A stretch of 7,291 bases of DNA from Desulfobacteraceae bacterium (GTDB lineage Bacteria > Desulfobacterota > Desulfobacteria > Desulfobacterales > Desulfobacteraceae): positions 1 to 7,291 of the forward strand of contig PIVQ01000357.1 in NCBI GenBank assembly GCA_003354055.1, written 5' to 3'. Under the pieces are notes generated by a model. It had not been told where the DNA came from, ran no database searches, and was given only the letters and a program-made list of their open reading frames with translations. Shown here in pieces: positions 1-5,060 of this stretch. The translations under genes were made by a program, and so were the position numbers. Each line of letters opens with the position of its first letter. Within the stretch, counting starts at the first letter, position 1.

Positions 1-746
1 CTACCCACCTGAAGCTGAAAAAACAGCGTGATCAGCTTAAAAACAGTATCTCTCTTTTGCAGCATAAGACGGAAATTTTGCAGCATAAAGCAGATGTCGG
101 TATTCAAGCCGGGGGATTGGCCCATGACATAAATAATATATTATCGATGATTACTTACCCTGAACTACGTGTCAGAGAGCTTGTTCCCGATGACCTGACT
201 GAGTGGAATAAAATTGAAGCAAATCTGAATATGATTCGTAAAAATATCCGGTTGGGTTGTAAAATTTGTAAGGGGTATACCAATTATCTCCGCGATATTG
301 GGGAAAAAACCTTTGCCCAGTCCCTGCTGCCGTTGCTTGCGCCCCTTGATATGTATGCCATGCAGTATAAAGGTGAGCTTGAACGTAATATTCAAGATGG
401 TCTTCCCCTGGTCAAATGTAAAGGGTATCAATTGAAACGGGTGTTCTTTAACCTTTTTGTCAACGCCAGCCAGGCCATAAGAGACCAGGAAAAACAAAAA
501 ATTGCCATACGCCTGTGGCATGAACACGGGTGTGTCCTGTTTTCAATTCAGGATAACGGTCCCGGTATTCCGGGTGACATCATACCCCGGATATTTGATG
601 AATGTTTTTCCACTAAACCCGAAGGCACGGGCTTGGGGCTTTTCCTTGTTAAACAAATTATGGATGACCATAAAGGGACGATCAGGGTCAGCTCAAATAA
701 AGAAAAAGGGACCTTGTTCACGCTGTCGCTTCCGGCGTATGAATAG
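1..746 (+). CDS. Response-regulator-linked histidine kinase, 5' end outside window
   Basis: This is the C-terminal part of a soluble histidine kinase that autophosphorylates on His and passes the phosphate to a receiver domain. The frame is open from base 3 to the TAG at 744-746 (247 codons visible). The first visible residues, THLKLKKQRDQL, look like the last helix of a receiver domain running into a coiled coil, so the whole protein is probably REC-HisKA-HATPase (inference). The H-box AGGLAHDINNIL places the phospho-acceptor His at 123-125. The ATPase domain shows an N-box (FFNLFVNASQAI, about 444-479), a G1 box DNGPGIP (from 552), an F-box region (IFDECFSTKP) and a G2 box GTGLGL (about 624-641), so it looks catalytically complete. 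No membrane segment is visible. A TTG at 57 could be read as a start, but the frame continues upstream with family-typical sequence, so the gene begins before the window. The 14-base gap to the next gene suggests co-transcription with it, and that REC-HD-GYP protein is the likely phosphorylation partner. Confidence 0.9.
   Translation, partial: THLKLKKQRDQLKNSISLLQHKTEILQHKADVGIQAGGLAHDINNILSMITYPELRVRELVPDDLTEWNKIEANLNMIRKNIRLGCKICKGYTNYLRDIGEKTFAQSLLPLLAPLDMYAMQYKGELERNIQDGLPLVKCKGYQLKRVFFNLFVNASQAIRDQEKQKIAIRLWHEHGCVLFSIQDNGPGIPGDIIPRIFDECFSTKPEGTGLGLFLVKQIMDDHKGTIRVSSNKEKGTLFTLSLPAYE
55..88 (+). repeat. 13-base direct repeat, 21-base period, in kinase linker
   Basis: TTTTGCAGCATAA occurs at 55-67 and again at 76-88. 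The 21-base period equals seven codons, so the encoded LQHK motif is repeated exactly one coiled-coil heptad apart, just before the H-box. It probably reflects a heptad duplication in the signalling helix and is not a mobile or regulatory repeat. Confidence 0.6.
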
Positions 747-752
747 AGGAGG
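747..752 (+). promoter_or_regulatory. Ribosome binding site of REC-HD-GYP gene
   Basis: AGGAGG, a full Shine-Dalgarno match, begins directly after the upstream kinase stop codon and sits 8 bases before the ATG at 761. It fixes that start and supports translation from a shared mRNA with the kinase gene. Confidence 0.85.
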
Positions 753-760
753 GGGAAAAG

Positions 761-1849
761 ATGGATTTATCACAGTGCAATGTGCTGATTGTGGATGATG
801 CGGAAGAAAATGTGGATATTCTGATGGAAGCACTTGGCAATGACTATGATATCAGTGTGGCCATGGATGGAGAATCCGCCCTGGAATATATTCATAACAG
901 CCCGCCGGATCTCATCCTGTTGGATATTGTGATGCCGGGCATGGATGGGTATGAGGTGTGTATAAAACTCAAACTGGATCCGGCAACCAATGAAATTCCC
1001 ATTATCTTTCTGACCGCGCTGGCCCAGGAGCAGGATGAGGCAAAGGGGCTTGCTCTTGGTGCTGTTGATTATATTACCAAACCATTCAGTACGCATCTGG
1101 TCAAGGCCAGGGTCCGAAATCAACTGGCATTGAAACTGCACAGTGATCACCTGGAACAACTGGTGCTGGAAAGGACCCGCGAACTTGAACTGACCCAGGA
1201 GGTCACCATTGAAAGTTTAGGTACCCTGGCTGAGTATCGTGATCCTGAAACCGGCGGTCATATCAAACGGACTAAAAATTATGTCAGGCTTTTGGCCGAG
1301 CATTTAAAAGATCATCCCAAGTATAGAAACTATCTGGATGATGCCACAATTGACTTTCTTTACAGGTCATCACCATTGCATGACATTGGTAAAGTCGGTG
1401 TGCCTGACGCTATTCTGATTAAGCCTGGTAAGCTGACGGATGAAGAGTTCATTGAGATCAAAAAGCATTCCGTTTATGGCAGGAATGCCATTGCAGTATC
1501 TGAAAAAAGGCTGGGGAAAAAATCGTTCCTTCAATATGCCAAAATAATTGCCGAAAGCCATCATGAAAAATGGGACGGCACAGGATATCCCCATGGTCTG
1601 AAAGCTGATGACATTCCAATCCCCGGCCGTTTAATGGCCATAGCCGATGTCTATGATGCGCTCATCAGTAAACGGGTATATAAACCCCCCTTCTCCCATG
1701 ACAAAGCTGTGGCAATAATTGCAGAAGGTAAAGGGCAGCACTTTGATCCGGATATGGTGGATGCCTTTTTGGAATTAGAAGACCAATTCAGACAGATTGC
1801 CCTTGAACATGCTGATTTTGATGAAGAGCGAAAAAATCTGGCCAGATAA
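761..1849 (+). CDS. REC-HD-GYP response regulator, c-di-GMP phosphodiesterase
   Basis: A 362-residue cytoplasmic response regulator of the RpfG type, predicted to hydrolyse cyclic di-GMP. Residues about 5-125 are a receiver domain with acidic pair D12/D13, phospho-acceptor D55 (LLDIVMPGMDG), T85 and K107 (YITKPF). A helical linker of about 25 residues joins it to the HD-GYP domain at about 150-345. In that domain E163, H167, H207-D208, H236, H267-H268 and D296 sit where the family binds metals, and the HHEKWDGTGYP signature is at 267-277. The Glu four residues before the first His is the feature linked to trinuclear-metal HD-GYP enzymes such as PmGH, so full activity is likely. The ATG at 761 is set by a consensus Shine-Dalgarno. 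It lies 14 bases behind the histidine kinase gene, which is the natural phosphodonor. Output on motility or biofilm is family expectation and not visible here. Confidence 0.95.
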   Translation: MDLSQCNVLIVDDAEENVDILMEALGNDYDISVAMDGESALEYIHNSPPDLILLDIVMPGMDGYEVCIKLKLDPATNEIPIIFLTALAQEQDEAKGLALGAVDYITKPFSTHLVKARVRNQLALKLHSDHLEQLVLERTRELELTQEVTIESLGTLAEYRDPETGGHIKRTKNYVRLLAEHLKDHPKYRNYLDDATIDFLYRSSPLHDIGKVGVPDAILIKPGKLTDEEFIEIKKHSVYGRNAIAVSEKRLGKKSFLQYAKIIAESHHEKWDGTGYPHGLKADDIPIPGRLMAIADVYDALISKRVYKPPFSHDKAVAIIAEGKGQHFDPDMVDAFLELEDQFRQIALEHADFDEERKNLAR

Positions 1850-1861
1850 TAAGGGCCGCCC

Positions 1862-1890
1862 TTGACCCGAAATCGCCAAGCGTCTATGGT
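1862..1890 (+). promoter_or_regulatory. Candidate sigma70 promoter for diguanylate cyclase gene
   Basis: TTGACC (1862-1867, 5 of 6 to the -35 consensus) and TATGGT (1885-1890, 4 of 6 to the -10 consensus, keeping the first T, the A and the final T) are separated by exactly 17 bases. A transcript would begin near 1897, giving a leader of about 56 bases. This would let the cyclase be expressed separately from the phosphodiesterase upstream. It was found by eye and is not proven. Confidence 0.4.
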
Positions 1891-1952
1891 TAAAGAACGC
1901 ACCGGCAACAGGCTGACAACACACTCATAACACGAATGAACAGCAGGCAAAT

Positions 1953-3671
1953 ATGATCCCAAAAAAAATCGTACTGATTATTTTTTTCATTTTAGCCGTT
2001 GCAACGCAAGGTTGGTGTTTAGAGGCGATAGATATTTCCGACGATTTTAAATTCGCAGCCATCGGGGAGCAGATGGAAATCTTTCTGGATGCAACCCATG
2101 GGGTGACGCTTAGTGATTTACGATCAAGCAAATTTGACGATTCTTTTCAGCCTCACAGATCTGAAAGTTTCACTTTTGGTATAAATGAGAATGTGCTCTG
2201 GTTACGGTTTAGGCTGAAGAACAGGCACTCAAAACCATTGATCCTTGCCATAGATAAATCTTTTGCATATGTGGACTTTTATCTGCCGAAGGCAACTGCG
2301 ACCACCATCTCGTATAACAAAGTTAAGCTTGGGTATCAGCAAAAAGGTATGGATACGAATCCGATCTATCGTTATCCGGTTTATCAACTGCCTTTGGATC
2401 TACCTGAAGATCAATACATTTTCATTCGTATTCAGCCTTTTTCCCGTTACAATCACGGAGCGTTAAACTTCAAAGCATTCCTTGAGGTGCAGAATACATA
2501 TATAAAGCGGACATGGATGGAAATTTCATTTTATTCTATTGTCTTTGGTGTGCTGGTGTCTGTCATTTTCTATAACCTTTTCCTGTCCTTTATTTTAAAA
2601 GATAAGATCTATTATATTTACATCGGTTATGTCTCTTTCATTCTGATTTATATTTTTGTGAGAAGCGGGTTAAATGCCATAATCGGATTTCCAAGGGCAG
2701 CTAATATTACCGTTCAATCGGTTGCCATCGCCTTTGCCCTGGGGTTTGTTTTTTCCCGTTCCTTTTTAAACAGCCGAGAGCATTGCCGTATTCTGGATAA
2801 ATTACTGCAGGGCATGATTGCTTGCGCTTTTCTTGTTATACTTACTATTGCATTGGGGTATCCCAAATACGGAAATGTTTTGATGCATATCCTTGGGCTT
2901 GGATCTTTTTTGGCGATCGCTACCGGCATCCAGCGGTTATACCAGGGATATTTGCCTGCCCGGTACTATCTCATTGCCTGGAGTATGCCTGCCCTTGCGG
3001 CCCTTGTTTTGGGGATGGTGGGTTTCGGGATAATTCCAAAAAACTTTGTTACAATAAATGCCCTGCCTCTTGCCAGCACCGTTGAAGCGGTTCTTCTGTC
3101 AATGGCATTGGGTGACAGGTTCTATATACTGAGAAAAGAGAAACGAGCGTTGCAAAAAAGAGAACGGCGGTTAAAGGAATTATCAATTACCGATGAATTA
3201 ACAGGATTGTACAACAAACGCTGGTTTTCAAATAAAATTTCAGTTGAAATTGAAAACAGTAAAGAGTCTTCTCAGCCGCTTTCTCTGATGGTCCTTGATG
3301 TTGACCATTTTAAAAAATTTAATGATGCCTATGGACATGCACTTGGTGATAAGGTGCTCAGCCAACTTGGAAGAATCATAACATCCAGTGTCAGGGAGCA
3401 GGATATCGCGTGCCGGTACGGCGGCGAAGAATTCTCCATTATATTGCCGTTAACCAATATTGAAAAAGCCGTCCAGGTTGCAGAGCGCCTGCGGCAGAAC
3501 TTTGCCGCGCATCATTTCAGGACTGACTCAGGGGAAGAAACAAGCGCAACAATAAGTATTGGCGTGGCTGAATTATCCAATGGCGGGGATGAGAAAACTC
3601 TATTCGAAAGAGCAGACAGGTTTCTCTATCAGGCAAAAAACAGGGGCAGAAACCAGGTGGTCTCTTCCTAA
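1953..3671 (+). CDS. 7TMR-DISM membrane diguanylate cyclase (GGDEF)
   Basis: A 572-residue inner-membrane enzyme predicted to make cyclic di-GMP from two GTP in response to a periplasmic signal. Residues 1-22 form a signal peptide. Residues about 25-185 match the 7TMR-DISMED2 type of extracellular domain, including the typical WLRFRLKN at 83-90. Seven hydrophobic segments follow at roughly 192-214, 219-236, 253-270, 286-302, 309-326, 338-360 and 368-388, the 7TMR-DISM layout. A charged helix (about 391-410) leads to the GGDEF domain with metal ligand D449, N457-D458, and the active-site GGEEF at 490-494. RxxD (R481-D484) lies five residues before GGEEF, so product inhibition is likely retained. 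The ribosome binding site is weak (AGCAGG), but no other start fits, because the signal peptide begins at this ATG. The stop overlaps the stop of the convergent DUF2058 gene by four bases. The ligand is unknown; carbohydrate-like ligands have been proposed for DISMED2 domains. Confidence 0.95.
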   Translation: MIPKKIVLIIFFILAVATQGWCLEAIDISDDFKFAAIGEQMEIFLDATHGVTLSDLRSSKFDDSFQPHRSESFTFGINENVLWLRFRLKNRHSKPLILAIDKSFAYVDFYLPKATATTISYNKVKLGYQQKGMDTNPIYRYPVYQLPLDLPEDQYIFIRIQPFSRYNHGALNFKAFLEVQNTYIKRTWMEISFYSIVFGVLVSVIFYNLFLSFILKDKIYYIYIGYVSFILIYIFVRSGLNAIIGFPRAANITVQSVAIAFALGFVFSRSFLNSREHCRILDKLLQGMIACAFLVILTIALGYPKYGNVLMHILGLGSFLAIATGIQRLYQGYLPARYYLIAWSMPALAALVLGMVGFGIIPKNFVTINALPLASTVEAVLLSMALGDRFYILRKEKRALQKRERRLKELSITDELTGLYNKRWFSNKISVEIENSKESSQPLSLMVLDVDHFKKFNDAYGHALGDKVLSQLGRIITSSVREQDIACRYGGEEFSIILPLTNIEKAVQVAERLRQNFAAHHFRTDSGEETSATISIGVAELSNGGDEKTLFERADRFLYQAKNRGRNQVVSS

Positions 3672-4150
3672 GAACTTTCCGGTTTGTGCAGCACCACCAA
3701 TATGTCCCGGTCCCGGTTTTGAATCTGTTTTGCCACTTTGGCCGGAACAATTTCAAAACAATCATCCAGTTCTACAATGGCCAGCTGCCCTGAACTGAGT
3801 TTTTGGGTTATTTCCTTGTTCACATACAGCTTTTTGATTTTTTTACCCGCGGCAAAGTAGTAAGGCTCATCATCATAATCATCCTTGAGCTTCAGCCGGT
3901 TTGTTTCAATGATCTGCCGAATTTGCGACAGGGCTTCGCGCTGCTGCTTTTCTTTATTGAGCTGCTGATTCAGCTCACGGTTCTCTTTCTGTTTGGCCAG
4001 TTGTTCCTGCCGGGCTTTATTGAGTTCAGGGGTTATCTTTTTCCCCTTGTTCTTTTTACGCTTGGCAGTGGTTGCCTGCTTTACCTTTTTTACCTGTTTT
4101 TTATTAACAAGCCCTGCTTTCAGCAACTGATCTTGAAATGCGTTTCCCAT
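3668..4150 (-). CDS. DUF2058 (YaiL-like) basic protein
   Basis: A 160-residue cytoplasmic protein of the DUF2058 family, which includes E. coli YaiL and is often labelled nucleoprotein or polynucleotide-associated enzyme, with no established reaction. The N-terminal motif FQDQLLKAGLVNKKQ at residues 5-19 is the family hallmark. Residues about 20-75 are very rich in Lys, Gln and Glu and should form a charged, nucleic-acid-friendly helix. The C-terminal half carries the conserved small domain: IETNRLKL at 81-88, YYFAAGKKIKKLYV at 97-110 and LAIVELDDCFEIVPAKVAKQI at about 123-143. I chose the ATG at 4148-4150 over one 12 bases upstream because the upstream ATG touches the Shine-Dalgarno and precedes the conserved N-terminus. 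The length is a little shorter than YaiL. It is transcribed against both neighbours and looks unrelated to their signalling, although RNA or DNA binding is plausible from composition. Confidence 0.9.
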   Translation of the reverse strand: MGNAFQDQLLKAGLVNKKQVKKVKQATTAKRKKNKGKKITPELNKARQEQLAKQKENRELNQQLNKEKQQREALSQIRQIIETNRLKLKDDYDDEPYYFAAGKKIKKLYVNKEITQKLSSGQLAIVELDDCFEIVPAKVAKQIQNRDRDILVVLHKPESS

Positions 4151-4154
4151 GGTG

Positions 4155-4160
4155 CTCCTC
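4155..4160 (-). promoter_or_regulatory. Ribosome binding site deciding the DUF2058 start
   Basis: On the - strand GAGGAG lies 4 bases before the ATG at 4150. The alternative ATG at 4162-4160 shares its last base with this site, so the inner ATG is favoured. The spacing is on the short side but workable. Confidence 0.6.
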
Positions 4161-4180
4161 ATTTATTAAAATCTTGGGGT

Positions 4181-4209
4181 ACAATAATATATTTTAGCCT
4201 GACTATCAA
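4181..4209 (-). promoter_or_regulatory. Candidate promoter for DUF2058 gene
   Basis: Read on the - strand, TTGATA (4209-4204, 5 of 6 to -35) is followed after 17 bases by TATTGT (4186-4181, 4 of 6 to -10). An overlapping choice is TTGGTT with TATTAT at 4189-4184 and an 18-base spacer. Either gives a leader of about 20-30 bases. The stretch is AT-rich, so chance matches are easy. Confidence 0.3.
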
Positions 4210-4263
4210 CCAATCATCTGCCCTTGGCAACGCATAAATCAAGACGATATGTGAAGAAACAAC

Positions 4264-4292
4264 TTGATGAAATGAAAAATGCTCTATAGAAT
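4264..4292 (+). promoter_or_regulatory. Candidate promoter for sCache-kinase operon
   Basis: TTGATG (4264-4269, 4 of 6) and TAGAAT (4287-4292, 5 of 6) are 17 bases apart. A start site near 4299 would place the stem-loop at 4302-4335 at the extreme 5' end of the message and leave a leader of about 93 bases before the sCache ATG. Confidence 0.4.
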
Positions 4293-4301
4293 GTGAGAAT
4301 G

Positions 4302-4335
4302 TCTGATCATGGCGGCTGACCGCCATTTTATCAGA
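4302..4335 (+). other. Two-part stem-loop in divergent intergenic region
   Basis: The inner stem is ATGGCGG (4309-4315) paired perfectly with CCGCCAT (4320-4326) around a CTGA loop. The outer stem is TCTGAT (4302-4307) paired perfectly with ATCAGA (4330-4335), with one unpaired base on the left and three on the right between the stems. That gives 13 base pairs in 34 bases. It is not followed by a T-run and no gene ends into it, so an intrinsic terminator is unlikely. It may be a 5' mRNA-protecting hairpin, a regulatory leader element or a protein-binding palindrome. Confidence 0.65.
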
Positions 4336-4377
4336 TACGATTTCCCGTAAAACAAATCGGTTTTTACAACAGGCTAT

Positions 4378-4382
4378 GAGGA
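4378..4382 (+). promoter_or_regulatory. Ribosome binding site of sCache gene
   Basis: GAGGA sits 9 bases before the ATG at 4392. A second GAGG at 4384-4387 lies only 4 bases from the start. Together they support this ATG, which begins a clear signal peptide. Confidence 0.55.
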
Positions 4383-4391
4383 TGAGGTCCC

Positions 4392-5042
4392 ATGAAATAT
4401 TCAATACTTATCGTATTGTTTTTTATAATATCGGGTACGCTTGGTTTCACTGATGAAACCAGCAAGCCTTTTGCCGACAAGGAGGCCTTATACGACCACT
4501 TTGATGATCCTGCCCTGTTTAAATCCCTCCTGTTTAAGGCCAAAGATATTGCAAGCTGGCTCTCCGATGAATGCCAAAATGGGGACAAAACCTGCCGGGT
4601 AGCCCTGGATCTCATGAACCAGCCGTTTAACCGGTGGAATCATCTGGATGCAAAAAGCGGCTTTCATACTGTAGTGAATTGCAAAGGACAAATCGCGGTT
4701 ACCCATCCAAACCCGGGGCTTCATAGAATCTTAGGAAAGCCGATTATTAACAGCCTCAGGGATATTAACGGAAAACTTTGGATACTCGCCCTTTGTGACG
4801 GCATACAGACAAGCCCGAAAGGAATCTGGATCTCTCAGTTTACTTCATGGTGCAGGAGCATAACCGGGTTAAATGAAATCTGGGTGATTAGTTTTTTTAC
4901 CGAAGTTCCGGGAACTCATTATCAAATATTGTCTCATCTTCCATTTAATCCCAAATCCTTTAAAAACCTGAATGAGAAAGTCAAAGAACTTAACGCAAAC
5001 GTTGACCAATGGTCTGAGGAATGGAAGCGTTCGAAAAAATGA
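4392..5042 (+). CDS. Secreted single-Cache (sCache_2-like) domain protein
   Basis: A 216-residue exported protein with one small-molecule-sensing domain and no output domain. Residues 1 to about 20 are a signal peptide (short basic start, hydrophobic core, cleavage probably near 18-20), and no second membrane segment follows, so it should be free in the periplasm. Residues about 40-170 resemble the sCache_2 fold of bacterial chemoreceptors: a long N-terminal helix, then a strand region ending in THPNPGLHRILGKPI (104-118), matching the family's AHPNPxxxGK pattern, then LRDINGKLWI (122-131) and GIWISQF (144-150). Five cysteines (61, 68, 97, 135, 154) are predicted on the exported side, so disulfides or cofactor binding are possible. 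The C-terminus (about 187-216) is a charged helix. It starts the operon with the histidine kinase 18 bases downstream, suggesting that it presents a ligand to that kinase (inference). The Cache assignment comes from motif pattern only. Confidence 0.82.
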   Translation: MKYSILIVLFFIISGTLGFTDETSKPFADKEALYDHFDDPALFKSLLFKAKDIASWLSDECQNGDKTCRVALDLMNQPFNRWNHLDAKSGFHTVVNCKGQIAVTHPNPGLHRILGKPIINSLRDINGKLWILALCDGIQTSPKGIWISQFTSWCRSITGLNEIWVISFFTEVPGTHYQILSHLPFNPKSFKNLNEKVKELNANVDQWSEEWKRSKK

Positions 5043-5060
5043 TAAACATCTCTGATACCT

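Noticed and set aside
57..59. TTG as a start codon for the first kinase
   Set aside because: The frame is open back to base 3 and the residues before it resemble a receiver-domain tail, so this is an internal Leu codon.
165..527. - strand ORF of 120 codons
   Set aside because: It lies wholly inside the first kinase, whose conserved H- and N-box motifs are on the + strand.
1851..1863. Small palindrome AAGGGCCGCCCTT right after the HD-GYP stop, as a terminator
   Set aside because: Only about five base pairs can form with a three-base loop and no T-run follows, so terminator function is not supported.
3656..3703. Distant inverted repeat GGTGGT / ACCACC across the convergent stops, as a bidirectional terminator
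   Set aside because: The six-base arms are separated by a loop of more than 30 bases and lack flanking T-runs, so pairing is probably chance.
4160..4162. Upstream ATG for the DUF2058 gene
   Set aside because: It overlaps the GAGGAG site and adds four residues before the conserved family N-terminus; the ATG at 4150 fits better.
3803..4237. Hydrophobic + strand ORF that could look like a membrane protein
   Set aside because: It is antisense to the Lys/Gln-rich DUF2058 gene; reversing AAA, AAG and CAG codons yields Phe/Leu-rich artefacts, and it has no ribosome binding site.
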